A DNA stretch of 64,000 nucleotides from Acidovorax sp. 107 (GCF_003058055.1 NZ_QBTZ01000001.1:3676001-3740000), one strand, 5' to 3'. Counted from the first letter of the stretch, positions 7,662 through 19,000 are shown. The notes: generated by a model not told the origin, from the letters alone. Translations and numbers: made by a program.

Positions 7662-9348
7662 TCACCACGATCACCACGATCACCACAACCACTCCGAACC
7701 CGCGCCGGCAGCACCTGCGGCTGCGGCGTCCGGCAGCTTCGCACCCCTGGCCATCCCTGTCTTTGCGGTGCTCTGGGCCGCCACGGTGCTGGGCAACATC
7801 GGCAGCTTCATGCGCGACGTGGCCAGCGCCTGGATGGTGACCGAGCTTTCATCCAGCCCCACGGCTGTTGCGCTGATCCAGACGGCGGCCACGCTGCCGG
7901 TCTTCCTGCTCGCCATTCCCGCAGGTGTGCTGTCGGACATCCTGGACCGCCGCGGCTTCCTCATCGGCGTGCAGGTGCTCCTGGCGGCCGTCAGCGGCAC
8001 GCTGCTGGTGCTGGCGCAGACCCACACGCTGACCGTGGAGTGGCTCGTGGCGCTGACCTTCGTGGGCGGCATCGGCGCCGCGCTCATGGGGCCCACCTGG
8101 CAATCCATCGTGCCCGAGCTGGTGCCGCGCAGCGAGCTCAAGAGCGCCGTGGCGCTCAACTCGCTGGGCATCAACATTGCGCGCGCCATCGGCCCTGCGG
8201 CCGGCGGCCTGCTGCTGGCCAGCTTCGGCGCGGCCATGGCCTACGGCCTGGACGTGCTGAGCTATGTGTTCGTGATCGCCGCGCTGCTGTGGTGGAAGCG
8301 CCCGAAGGCCGAGGCGTCGGGCCTGAATGAGCAGTTCTTCGGCGCCTTCCGCGCCGGCGTGCGCTATGCCCGCGCCAGCCGCGAGCTGCATGTGGTGCTG
8401 CTGCGCGCGGCCGTGTTCTTCCTGTTCGCCAGCTCCGTCTGGGCGCTGCTGCCACTGGTGGCGCGCCGCATGCTGGGCGGCACGGCCGGCTTCTACGGCG
8501 TGATGCTGGGCGCCGTGGGCGCGGGCGCCATCCTGGGCGCCGTGCTGCTGCCCCGCTTGCGCCAGCGGCTGGACACCGACGGCCTGGTGCTGCTGGCCTC
8601 GCTGCTCACCGCAGCCGTGATGGGCGTGCTGACCGTGGCCCCGCCCCAGTGGGCCGCCGTGGCGCTGATGCTGGTGCTGGGCCTGGGCTGGATCATCGCG
8701 CTGACCACGCTCAACGGCGTGGCCCAGGCCGTGCTGCCCAACTGGGTGCGCGGGCGGGGCCTGGCCATCTACCTCATGGTCTTCAACGGCGCGATGGCCG
8801 CCGGCAGCCTGGGCTGGGGCCTCATCGCGGGGCAGGCCGGGCCGCCGGTCACGCTGCTGGCCGGCGCGGCCGGGCTGGTCGTGGCGTCGCTCATCTTTCA
8901 CCGCGTGAAGCTGCCCACCGGCGAAGCCGACCTGCAGCCATCGAACCACTGGCCCGAGCCCCTGCTGGCCGAGCCCGTCGCGCACGACCGGGGTCCGGTG
9001 ATGGTGCAGATCGAATACCGCATCGCCAAGCCCGACCTGCCCGCCTTCCTGCTGGCGATGCAACACCTGTCCCAAGAACGCCGCCGCGACGGCGCCTACG
9101 CCTGGGGCGTGGCCGAACACACGGGAGAGCCGGGCCGGGTCATCGAATGGTTCCTGGTCGAGTCCTGGGCGGAGCACCTGCGCCAGCACCACCGCGTGTC
9201 CAAGGCCGATGCCGACCTGCAAGCGGAGGCGCTGCGCTTCCATGTCGGGCCGGAGCGGCCAGTGGTGCACCACTTTCTGGCGCTGACGCCAGGGGGCGTG
9301 GGTGCAGAGGGCGCAGCCCCGTCAACGAACGCTTTGCACGCACACTGA
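7651..9348 (+). CDS. MFS exporter fused to an ABM-like domain, with His-rich N-terminus
   Basis: A 565-residue fusion. Residues 1-14 are His/Asp-rich (HDHHDHHDHH), encoded by three 9-base direct repeats GATCACCAC. Residues 35-425 form a 12-helix major facilitator of the EntS/MFS_3 kind, with the loop motif GVLSDILDRRGF. Residues 450-550 are a dimeric alpha/beta-barrel like antibiotic-biosynthesis or quinol monooxygenases (start VMVQIEYRIA, later EWFLVESWAEHLRQH). It is the last gene of the pirin set and overlaps DoxX. Role inferred: export of a product together with oxidation or binding at the cytoplasmic face. The start follows GGAGG at proper distance. Confidence 0.85.
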   Translation: MPHDHHDHHDHHNHSEPAPAAPAAAASGSFAPLAIPVFAVLWAATVLGNIGSFMRDVASAWMVTELSSSPTAVALIQTAATLPVFLLAIPAGVLSDILDRRGFLIGVQVLLAAVSGTLLVLAQTHTLTVEWLVALTFVGGIGAALMGPTWQSIVPELVPRSELKSAVALNSLGINIARAIGPAAGGLLLASFGAAMAYGLDVLSYVFVIAALLWWKRPKAEASGLNEQFFGAFRAGVRYARASRELHVVLLRAAVFFLFASSVWALLPLVARRMLGGTAGFYGVMLGAVGAGAILGAVLLPRLRQRLDTDGLVLLASLLTAAVMGVLTVAPPQWAAVALMLVLGLGWIIALTTLNGVAQAVLPNWVRGRGLAIYLMVFNGAMAAGSLGWGLIAGQAGPPVTLLAGAAGLVVASLIFHRVKLPTGEADLQPSNHWPEPLLAEPVAHDRGPVMVQIEYRIAKPDLPAFLLAMQHLSQERRRDGAYAWGVAEHTGEPGRVIEWFLVESWAEHLRQHHRVSKADADLQAEALRFHVGPERPVVHHFLALTPGGVGAEGAAPSTNALHAH

Positions 9349-9376
9349 GGGGGGATTTTTAGTAAAACCAGCCTGT

Positions 9377-9422
9377 AGTGCTAGTGGAGTATGCGCTGAA
9401 TGCTATTAAATTGATATCAAAC
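9377..9422 (-). repeat. dispersed short repeat, copy 2 (degenerate)
   Basis: Minus-strand reading TTTGATATCAATTTAATAGC followed by GCGCATACTCCACTAGCACTA keeps the AATAGC ... GCGC ... CTAGCAC order of the other copies. It fills most of the gap between the convergent MFS and molybdopterin oxidoreductase genes. Confidence 0.55.
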
Positions 9423-9443
9423 CGGTTGCACAGATGAACGCGA

Positions 9444-11552
9444 TCAGGCAGATGCCAGTGTTTGCGTTTCCTCCGCGCTGGCCTCTACCTCCACCAGGCA
9501 GTCATAAAACGTTGGCGCACGGCCCAGGTCGGTCAGCGCCTGGCTGGTCACCTCGTTCACGTTGGTACCGTTCAGCCCCAGCTTGCGCCACCAGATGCCC
9601 AGGCCGTTGACCACACCGGGCCGCGCGCGGCGCGAGACGGTGGCGTGGCACAAGTAGCTGCCCCGGTCGTTGAACACACGCACCACGGCGTCGTTGGCGA
9701 TGCCACGCGCCTCGGCGTCATCGGGGTGGATCTCCAGCAGCGGGCGGCCTTCAAGGGTGCGCAGGCTCTGCACGTTCACGAAGGTGGAGTTCAAAAAGTT
9801 GCGCGCGGGCGGCGAGATCATCGCCAGCGGGTAGCGCGCGTTGGTGCCCTGCAGCTCGTAGTTGGGCAGGTGGTCGGGCAAGCCGTCCAGGCCCTGCGCG
9901 GCCAGGCGGGCGCTGTAGAACTCGCACTTGCCGGAGGGCGATGGGAAATTGCCTTCGGCAAACGGCGCATCGGGCAGCGCCAGCGTGGCAAACCCCTGGC
10001 TTTCGAGCAGTGCGTAGTCCACCGCGTCGCCAAAGGCTTGGCGGCACAGGGTCTCGTCGCTGTCGGCAAAACACGGTTCGGTGAAGCCCATGCGCGCTGC
10101 CAGGTCGCGAAAAATCTGCGCATTGCTGCGCGCCTGGCCCTGCGGCGCAATGGCAGGGCGGTTGAGCAGCACGTCGGTGTGGCCGTAGCTCAAGTGCACA
10201 TCCCAGTGCTCCAGCTGCGTGGTCGCGGGCAGAATGTAGTCGGCGTAGTCGGCCGTGTCGGTGCGGAAGTGTTCCAGCACCACGGTGAACAAGTCCTCGC
10301 GCGCAAAGCCCTGCACCACTTTGCCGGAGTCGGGGGCCACCGCCACGGGGTTGCTGTTGTAGACCACGATGGCCTCGACCTTGGGGCCGAACTGGGCGGA
10401 CGTGTCGCGCAGCAGGTCGTCGCCAATGGTGGACATGTTGATGGTGCGCGGCGTCTTGGCGGGCATCAGGTCGGGCCGCTGCAGCACGCCGCGTTGCGCC
10501 GGGAACTGGCCCGAACTGGACAGCAGCACGCCGCCCGCGCGGTGGCGCCAGGCGCCCGTGAGTGCTGGCAGGCAGGCCACGGCGCGCACGGCATTGCCGC
10601 CGCCGCGCACGCGCTGCATTCCGTAGTTCAGGCGGATGGCGGCGGGCTTGGTGGTGCCGTAGTCCTTGGCCAGCTGGCGGATCTGCTCCACCGGAATGCC
10701 GCACGCCTCGGCCGCGCGCTCGGGCGGCCACTGCAGTGCGCGCTCGCGCAACGGGTCCCAGCCCAGCGTGTGGCGGGCGATGTAGTCGTGGTCCAGCCAG
10801 TCATTCACGATCAGCTCGTGCATCAGCGCCAGTGCCAGCGCGGCGTCAGTGCCGGGGCGCAGGGCTATGTGCTCGTGGCACTTGTCAGCCGTCTCGCTCT
10901 TGCGGGGGTCGATGCACACCAGCTTGGCGCCATTGCGCTTGGCCTGCTGGGCATAGCGCCAGAAGTGCAGGTTGCTGCCGATGGAGTTGCTGCCCCAGAT
11001 GAGGATGAGCTGCGACTCGGCAAAAAACTCCACCTTCATCCCCACCTTGCCGCCGAGGGTCTGGACCAACGCCTCGGCACCGGCGGATGCGCAGATGGTG
11101 CGGTCGAGCTGCGAGGCGCCCAGCTTGTGGAAGAAGCGGCGGTCCATGCTCTCGCCCTGCACCATGCCCATGGTGCCCGCGTAGCTGTAGGGCAGAACGG
11201 CCTCGGGCGCGCGCGCGGCGATGGACTGCAGGCGCTGGGCGATGTCGGTCAGGGCTTCGTCCCAGGTCACGGGCGCGAATTGGCCGCTGCTGCCCGGGCC
11301 TTTGGGCCCTGTGCGCTTGAGCGGTGTGAGCACGCGCTCGGGGTGGTAGCTGCGTTCGGTGTACTTGCTTACCTTGGCGCACAGCACGCCGTCGGTATGG
11401 CGGTGGTCGGGGTTGCCCTGCACACGGGTGGCGACGCCGTGCTCGTCCACGGTGGTCAGCAGGGCGCAGGTGTCGGGGCAGTCGTGGGGGCAGGCGCCGC
11501 GCACCTGAATCAGGGCCGATGGAGGGGATTTAGCGTCAGAAGGCGTGGGCAT
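9444..11552 (-). CDS. cytoplasmic molybdopterin-dependent oxidoreductase
   Basis: A 702-residue DMSO-reductase-superfamily enzyme. An N-terminal [4Fe-4S] motif is complete: Cys21, Cys25, Cys29 and Cys58. It is followed by the molybdopterin domain (NYGMQRVRGGGN) and the C-terminal molydopterin-dinucleotide-binding domain (around FLNSTFVN to the end). No Tat signal precedes the cluster, so it should act in the cytoplasm. This branch is usually annotated only as anaerobic dehydrogenase or molybdopterin oxidoreductase, without a known substrate. No partner Fe-S or membrane subunit is next to it. It is divergent from a substrate-binding protein gene. Confidence 0.9.
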   Translation of the reverse strand: MPTPSDAKSPPSALIQVRGACPHDCPDTCALLTTVDEHGVATRVQGNPDHRHTDGVLCAKVSKYTERSYHPERVLTPLKRTGPKGPGSSGQFAPVTWDEALTDIAQRLQSIAARAPEAVLPYSYAGTMGMVQGESMDRRFFHKLGASQLDRTICASAGAEALVQTLGGKVGMKVEFFAESQLILIWGSNSIGSNLHFWRYAQQAKRNGAKLVCIDPRKSETADKCHEHIALRPGTDAALALALMHELIVNDWLDHDYIARHTLGWDPLRERALQWPPERAAEACGIPVEQIRQLAKDYGTTKPAAIRLNYGMQRVRGGGNAVRAVACLPALTGAWRHRAGGVLLSSSGQFPAQRGVLQRPDLMPAKTPRTINMSTIGDDLLRDTSAQFGPKVEAIVVYNSNPVAVAPDSGKVVQGFAREDLFTVVLEHFRTDTADYADYILPATTQLEHWDVHLSYGHTDVLLNRPAIAPQGQARSNAQIFRDLAARMGFTEPCFADSDETLCRQAFGDAVDYALLESQGFATLALPDAPFAEGNFPSPSGKCEFYSARLAAQGLDGLPDHLPNYELQGTNARYPLAMISPPARNFLNSTFVNVQSLRTLEGRPLLEIHPDDAEARGIANDAVVRVFNDRGSYLCHATVSRRARPGVVNGLGIWWRKLGLNGTNVNEVTSQALTDLGRAPTFYDCLVEVEASAEETQTLASA

Positions 11553-11689
11553 TCGGGGGCTGGATCGTTAAACTGGCTGTCAGGGTTGGAACGGGCGTGC
11601 ATATATGACCCCTGTTTCCACGGGGCTGCCTACCGGCAGCGCGGAGGGGGATGCCCCTTCTTTCTTCTTACAAGAGCAGAGATTTCACC

Positions 11690-12838
11690 ATGAACCAGAC
11701 AGTATTGGGCCGCCGGCAGTTTTCAGTGGGTGTGGGGGCCGTGGCGCTGGGCGGGTTTGGTCTGGCGCGTGCGCAGGGCGATGGCCGGATCGTGCTGGGG
11801 CAGTCGGCCGCCTTCACCGGCCCGGCGGCCCAGCTGGGTGTGCAGTTCAACCAAGGCGCCAAGCTCTTTTTTGACCAGCTCAATGCCCAGGGCGGCGTGG
11901 GCAAACGCATGGTGGAGATCCACACCATGGACGACGGCTACGAGCCCGACCGCTGCGCCGAGAACACCCGCAAGCTGATTGCCGACGAGGTGTTTGCCCT
12001 GTTTGGCTACATCGGCACCCCCACCAGCCTGGCCGCGCTGCCGCTGTTCACCAAGGAGAAGGTGCCGTTCTTTGGCCCCTTCACCGGCGCAGAGGCGCTG
12101 CGCCAGCCGTTCAACCGGCTGATCTTCCATGTGCGTGCGTCCTACTACGACGAAACTGCACTCATCGTGCGCCAACTCACCAATCTGGGGCTCAAGAAAA
12201 TCGCGGTGTTCTACCAGAACGACGCCTACGGCAAGGCCGGCCTTGACGGCGTGACGCGTGCACTGGCCGAGCTGAAGCTGACCCCTGTGGCCACTGCCAC
12301 GGTCGAGCGCAATTCCAGCGACGTGAAAGCGGCCGTGGACAAGCTGGTGCCGGCCAAGCCCGATGCGGTGGTGCAGATTGCTGCCTACTCCGGCAGCGCC
12401 GCTTTTGTGCGCGCGGCGCGCAAGGCCGGCTTTGGCGGCACCTTCTACAACGTGTCTTTTGTGGGCACCCAGGCGCTGGCCGACGAGCTGGGCAAGGACG
12501 GCGCAGGCGTGGTGGTGTCGCAAGTGGTGCCCTCGCCCTACCAACCCTCGCGCCAGATCACGCGCGAGTTTCTGGAGGCCATCAAGAAGGGCGGCGACAA
12601 GGTCCAACCCAACTACTCCAGCATGGAGGGCTACCTGGCCGCCCGCGTCTTCACCGAGGGCCTGCGCCAGGCCCAGGCCAGCGGCAAGATCACGCGCGAG
12701 AGCTTCATCGCCGGCACGGAGTCCATCGGCAACCAGGTGATCTCGGGCTTTCCGGTGTCGTTCAGCCCCACCAGCCATGCGGCATCGAAGTTTGTCGAGA
12801 TGTCGATGCTGACCGGCGACGGCCGCGTGAGGACCTGA
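11690..12838 (+). CDS. ABC transporter substrate-binding protein (LivK/branched-chain type)
   Basis: A 382-residue periplasmic binding protein of the Leu/Ile/Val-binding (peripla_BP_6) family. The N-terminus GRRQFSVGVGAVALGGFGLARAQ is a twin-arginine-like signal with AxA cleavage near residue 28. Typical family segments follow: LGQSAAFTGPAAQLG, IGTPTS, and YQNDAYGKAGLDG. Start 11690 fits the signal peptide and follows AGAGCAGAG. The permease and ATPase genes expected for such a system are absent on both sides, so it is an orphan receptor or serves a transporter elsewhere. The ligand could be an amino acid, an amide or an aromatic acid. Confidence 0.88.
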   Translation: MNQTVLGRRQFSVGVGAVALGGFGLARAQGDGRIVLGQSAAFTGPAAQLGVQFNQGAKLFFDQLNAQGGVGKRMVEIHTMDDGYEPDRCAENTRKLIADEVFALFGYIGTPTSLAALPLFTKEKVPFFGPFTGAEALRQPFNRLIFHVRASYYDETALIVRQLTNLGLKKIAVFYQNDAYGKAGLDGVTRALAELKLTPVATATVERNSSDVKAAVDKLVPAKPDAVVQIAAYSGSAAFVRAARKAGFGGTFYNVSFVGTQALADELGKDGAGVVVSQVVPSPYQPSRQITREFLEAIKKGGDKVQPNYSSMEGYLAARVFTEGLRQAQASGKITRESFIAGTESIGNQVISGFPVSFSPTSHAASKFVEMSMLTGDGRVRT

Positions 12839-13097
12839 GCTGCCCCCGAGTTCCCTCCACAGGCCGGGAGGCTGTGTTCACGGAGGTGGCTGTTTCTCTG
12901 CGGCTTGGAGAATTGCATGTGACAAAGTGTTGCAAATTTTCCAATTTGTGCCAAAAGCAAGTAACAGTTCTGGTGTAGCAGCAACGACTCCGGGAATAAT
13001 TTGCTCTTCCGGGGCGGGTTGTTCATCGTCCGGAGGGGGTTAGCTACGGTCCGAGACAGGGCAGGGGGCGGGCCTGCAGTGCACGGACGTTTACGCT
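12839..13097 (+). promoter_or_regulatory. leader region of the giant repeat protein
   Basis: This 259-base gap is more A/T-rich in its middle than the genes around it. It contains a small inverted repeat CAAATT-TTCC-AATTTG near 12936-12951 and a C/G-rich repeat pair (TTCCGGGGCGGG and GTCCGGAGGGGG) close to the start of the next gene. No promoter boxes can be called firmly. The upstream binding-protein gene has no clear terminator. Confidence 0.35.
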
Positions 13098-16000
13098 ATG
13101 GCTCACTTTCTCAAGCCCATCCTCAAAGGGATGGCATCGGTTGCTCTCGTCATTGCTGGTTCTTCAGTTACCGGCGAGCCGTTTCCCCCCACGCTGTCCA
13201 ACGGAGCGGCGCATTTCCCTCCCGTAGCTTGGCCCGCGGAGCCCGCGAATCCCTTGCAGTGCGGCCAGCAGTGTGGCGAGTGGCTCCCCTACACACGCTT
13301 TCAGAGCGGCGTTGCCGACCCCCGCGTGCAGGACCCCTCCAACGGGGGCACCGCGCCACAGAACTACGTCAACATCTCCTCGTCCTGCGTCGACAAGTCC
13401 TACCCCAGCGTGTATTACTCGCTGCGCCAGGGGGCAGCGACCGACGGCACCCAGGACGTCATCATGTTCCGCTGGCGGGTGGAGCAGATTGCCAACACCT
13501 ACGCGACGGGACCGAGTGCTGGGGCGTATGGAGCTTCTGATCCCTGGAGTTCCGCGCTCTGGAGCGTGATGTTCGATGTGGATGGCGACGGCTACCTGGA
13601 CCTGGCCGCGCACCTGGACGGGTCCTCGGGCTCGCCCTCTGCCTCCATTGACCGCATTGCCGGCATCTGGAGCCGCCGGCCCACCCAGTCGCTGGACTAT
13701 GTGGGCGATCCTACGAATGTGCGGTTGCTGGCGCATAACCCCACCGCGTTCGTGGACCCCGGCACGAGCCGGTTGCTCAATTTCGGCAACCGCATCGCGG
13801 GCGTGCCGCAGCCCACGTGGCCCAACGGCAGCGCCGAGACCACGTGGGACTACGGCCCCACCCGCGCCAAACGCGTTTCGTCCAGCCCCTGCAACGAGTT
13901 CTTCATCGACTACCAGATCCCCGTGCAGATGCTGGACGCAAGCGCGCAAGGGGGGCCGAAGATCACGCGCAGCACGCCCATCTCGATGGTGTTCTGCACG
14001 GCGAACAGCCTGAACAACCCCTTCCAGAAAGACTGCGCCATCAATGCGCGCTGGACGGGCGAGGCCGCCACACCGGCGCCGTTTGGCGACTATGTGTCCT
14101 TCAATCAATCCGAACCCTACGCGCAGCCGATTGTTTCAAAGGTGGTGGCCACGCCGCCCAACACTTGCCCGGGCAGCTACACGCTGACTGCGACGGTGCA
14201 GGACACGCTGGCCGTGGTGAATGGCGCGGTCGTCCCTTCTGTGCAGGCGGTGCGGTTTTATTACTACCACGACGCGAACGGAAACGGCCTGGCCGACGAT
14301 GGCGGCAGCTGGACCTTTGCTGCAGATGGCAGCCTGCGCGCCGGCACCTTCAACACTTGGACCGGCCAATGGAGCGGCGCAGGCCTGCCCAAGGGCAGCT
14401 ACTTGATTGGTGTGCAGGCGCTGGACGACAACACCAAGGTCGATTTGGGCGTTACGCCTTCGGGCGTGAACAACCGCACCTTCTCGTACGTTGCAGGCGA
14501 TGCGCAGAACCGCATCCAGGTGGGCGGCACCAGCTACGCCACCGTGCCTGCCCATGACCCCGCCATTGGCTCCGTGCCCTCTGAGAACTGGTGGGGCAAC
14601 CCCTCGGTCACGGGCAGCCAGGTGGCGCTTGTGGGCCTGGCGCTGAACGATTGCGGCGTGGCTCCCACAATCAGCAAGGCTGTGAGCCAATCCAACATCG
14701 CCACCGGAGGCGCGACCACCTTCACGGTCACGGTGACCAACAGCACTGGTTCGCCCATCACCCTGAGCCGCATCGACGACCCCTTGCCCAGTGGCTTTCT
14801 GTACCAGTCCACGGCCACGTTCACCAACGGTGGGACGACGGTGACGGGCTATGCCGCGCCGGCGGTCAATGCCACGGGCACGGTGTCTTGGGTTCCGGCG
14901 GCCCCGCTCACGGTGGCGCCCAACACGGCCGTGGTCTTGAGCTTCGTGGCCCAGGCCGGGGCGGTGGCGGGCAACTACAACAACACGGCCAGCGCCGCCA
15001 CCAGCTACGGTAGCCTGACCAGCAACCCGGTGGCCTTGCAAGTGGATGCCGCCCGCCTGTCCATTACCAAGACGCCCAGCCAGTACAGCATCAACCCCGA
15101 CGGCAGCACCCAGCTGACCTACACGCTGCGCTATTCCAACGATTCGGCCGTCGCGGTGACAGGTGCCACGTTGAGCGACCCACTGCCTGCCGGGGTGACC
15201 TATGTGGGTTGCAGCGGAGGCACGGCTTGCAGCAACGTGGGCGGCACGGTGGGCTGGACGCTGGGGGCGTTGGCAGGCGGGGCTTCCGGCACGGCAACCG
15301 TTGCGGTGACGGTCAACACCAGCTACGCCAGCAGCGCGCTGCTCAACAACGCCACGGTGGCAGCCACAGCACCAGATGGCTCCACAGTTTCGGCCAGCGG
15401 TTCGACCACGGTGGCGGTCAACGTGCCGACGCCTGCGTTCACCCTTAGCAAGACGGCCAACAATGTGCGCGTTGCGCCGGGCGGCTCCATCGTCTGGACG
15501 CTGAGCTATCGCAACTACGGGACCGGCCAAGCCACGGGCGTGGTGATCAGCGACACGCTTCCGGCGGGCGCCACCTTCACGTCCTGTACCGGTGGCTGCG
15601 CCCAATCTGGCGGCGCTGTGACGTGGAATCTTGGCACGGTGGCTGCAGGTGCCACGGCCTCGGTCACGCTGACCACAGGAGTGGCTTCGGCGACCCCGTT
15701 CACCTTCCCCAACCCCTTGTCTAACACCGCCCGGCTGACTTGGACGGGCAACGCCACCGGCGTGACGGCCACGGCGGATGTGGGGGTGACCGGGGCCTCT
15801 TGCAGCGCGGTGTACTACTTCCATGGGCCCACGACCAGCCGCACGGCTACCTTGATTTCACCCGCCGCAGGCGATGTCGCCATCAACGAACAGCCGGGAA
15901 CCACCACCTTGGTGTTTCCGGGCGTGGCCCCCGCCGGCGGCATCAATGCCGCCGGGAAGACGCTCACCATCAGCTTCTATATGGCGTCCAGTAACGGCAA

Positions 16001-19000
16001 CGCGACCTTCCAAGTCACGCTGTTCAACGTGACGCGCAACCAGACCATTGCCAGCAGTAGCGCCCAAGGGGTCAGCAACAGCCAGGGCGCAGCAATACTG
16101 CAGAACTTCACCACTACAGTGGGGGCGGGGGTCACTATCAACGCGGGCGACCAGCTGGAGTGGCGGTTCACGCTGGGCGGATCGGGACAGTCGCCGACCT
16201 TTTGGTACAACAGCACGACCTACAACTCGCGTTCGTCCTTCTGCGATCCAGCCGCCCCCGCCAACCTCACGCTGACCAAGACAGTGAACCAGGCCCAGGT
16301 GAACAGCGTGCCGGCCAATTTGCAGTACACCCTGACGTTCAGCAACACGGGCGGTGCCGATGCCGCCAGCGTGACGCTGCAGGACACGTTGCCCGCCAAT
16401 GTGACCATGACGAGCGCCACACTGAACGGCAATGCGGTGAACCTGGGGGCGACGCCCTATGCCAACCCCTACACATTCGCCGTGAACTCGACCGGTGGTG
16501 GAGCGGGCGTGGTGCGAGCCGGTGAATCCGGCACCTTGGTCATCCAGACCACGGCGAATGCCTCGGCCAGTGGCACGCTGACCAACAACGCCTCGCTGGC
16601 TGTGGCGGGTACGCCCGTGACTACCGCCTCCGTGGCCACCACGGTGGGCAGTCTCGCGGGAGGGGGGGCGCCGGCGCTCACCATCAGCAAGTCGGCCGAC
16701 CGCAATACGCTGTCGGCTGGCGGCGCCGTGGTGTACACGCTCACGGTGGTCAACACTGGCCAGGCCAGTGCCTCCAGTGTGGTGGTGCGCGACGTTCTGC
16801 CGGTGCAGGGATATTTCAGCTATGGCGCGTGCGGCGCATCCGCAGGCTCTTGCGCGCAGGCCTCAGGCACGCTGACTTGGACCATTGGCACGCTCGCCAG
16901 CGGCGCCTCCGCCACCGCCACTGTGACGATGAATGCCTCGGCGTCGAGCGTGCCTGTGGGCGTGACCCTGCTGGACAACACGGCGACCGTGGCAGATTCC
17001 AGCTTCTGCACGGGGGGCTCGCCCCCGGCCAGTTGCACCAGCAACACGGTGACCGTGGCCCTGAGCGGCAATCCGAACCTGACGCTGTCCAAGGCCGCCA
17101 CCCCGCTCACGGCCCAACCGGGCGACACCGTGACCTACACACTGACCGTGGGCAACACGGGCTCGTCGCCTGCCACCGCAGTGGTCGTGAGCGACCCCAT
17201 TCCATCGGGCGTGCGTTACGCCGGCAGCTACAGCTACAGCGCCAGCGTGGGCACGGGCAGCTTTGATGCCCTCAACAACCGCATGGTGTTCCAGGTGGGC
17301 ACCTTGGCCTCGGGCGCCACGGCGGCGCTTAGCTTCCAGACCACGGTGCAGGCGCTGGCTGCGGGCAGCACGCCCATCGTGAACACGGCCAGCGCCTCAG
17401 CTCAGAACGCACCTGCACGCACAGCATCCGCTACCGTAACGGCATCGGCCCAGCCACAGCTCACGTTGAGCAAGCAGGCGCCCGCCCAAGTCGGCTACCC
17501 TGCAGCCACGCTCACCCAGTCAGCCTCCAACACCACGCAGCTGCGGGTGAACGACAGCAGCCAGATTGCGCTCGATCAGTACGTGGCAGTGGGGGGCTCG
17601 GTGGCGCGCGTGGTCGCGCTGTCGCCCACTACGCTCACCCTGGCGTCGCCCGTGACGGCGGCCACGGGCAGCTTGGTCCAGGCAGCCATCACCTATACGC
17701 TGACTTACCAGAACACCGGCACCGCCACGGCCGCTGGCGTGACGTTGACCGACACCTTGCCGGCTGGCATGGCGTGGGTTGCGTCCGAGCCGAGTGCCTC
17801 TGTCACAGGCAACACGGTGACCTGGAGTCTGGGCAGTCTGGAGCCCCAGGCAGGGGGCTCCGTGCGTCTGGTGACTTTGCCATCGGCAGCAGGCACGTAC
17901 CTCAATCAAGCCAGCGTCCAGTGCGGCACCTGCGGGCCGGCGGTGCAGGCGAGTGCGTCCACCTCGGTGGGCGGGCTGGTGGTTGCCAAACGCACCAACA
18001 CACCTACCGTGGCAGCGGGCGGGCTGGCGGACTATGTGATTGAGGTGCGCAACACCGCCAGCACGGCCATCGCCAACGTGTCCGTGACGGACGTGCTGCC
18101 GTCCGGCTTCCAGTATGAATCGACCACGGAAGTGAGCAACAACGGCGCACCCGTCACGCCGGGCTCGGCGCCTGCACCGGGGAGCACGGAATTGGCCTGG
18201 GGAACGTTCACCGTGCAGCCTGGTCAGGTGATTGCCGTGCGATTTGCGGCCCGGGTGTCGGCCAATGCGGGCACCGCCACCTACCAGAATGACGCCGGGG
18301 CCACGCCGCAGAACCGCACGGTGGCGTACGATTTTCTGGCCTCCACCACGGAAGACGTGGTGGTGCTGGGCGCAGACGCAGGCCTGATCTCGGGCGTGGT
18401 GTTCCACGATACCGACAACAGCGGCAGCTATGACGCAGCGCAGGACTTACCCTTGTCCGGCGTGTCCGTGCAGTTCTTTGACGCCGGCAACACCCTGGTC
18501 TATGAAGAAGTCACGGACGCGGGTGGGCGCTACGCACGCGTGGTACCACTGGGTACTTGGTCGGTGCGAGCAGTCGCCACCGGCATCCCCGCAGGGCTTA
18601 CGCTGGGATCAGGCTTCAACAACCCGGCATCGGTCAATGTTGCGTCAGCGCAGAGCGTGCAAACCGACATGGGCTTCGTCAACCCGACTGCCTTGCCCGA
18701 CCTCTCCATCGCCAAGTCGCACTCCGGCAACTTCGCCCAAGGGCAGGTGGGGGCACAGTACCAACTGGTTGTGACGAACAGGGGCACCGGACCTTCGAGC
18801 GGTACCGTCACGGTGACGGACACTCTGCCGGCAGGCCTCACGGCCACGAACATCGGCGGCGCCGGATGGTCTTCTTGCACGTTGGCGACCTTGGCCTGCA
18901 CGCGCAGCGATCCTCTGGCGGCTGGCGCGTCATACCCTGCGATCACCCTCACGGTGAATGTGGCCGCCAATGCCGCTCCGCTGATCACCAATCAGGCTGC

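Noticed and set aside
7660..7690. Tandem 9-base repeats GATCACCAC as a possible CRISPR or VNTR
   Set aside because: No spacers; the repeats are in frame and encode the His/Asp-rich N-terminus of the MFS protein.
9462..11693. 743-codon open frame opposite the molybdopterin oxidoreductase
   Set aside because: Lacks domains and reads as Val/Ala/Gly/His-rich shadow; the minus strand has complete Fe-S and molybdopterin motifs.
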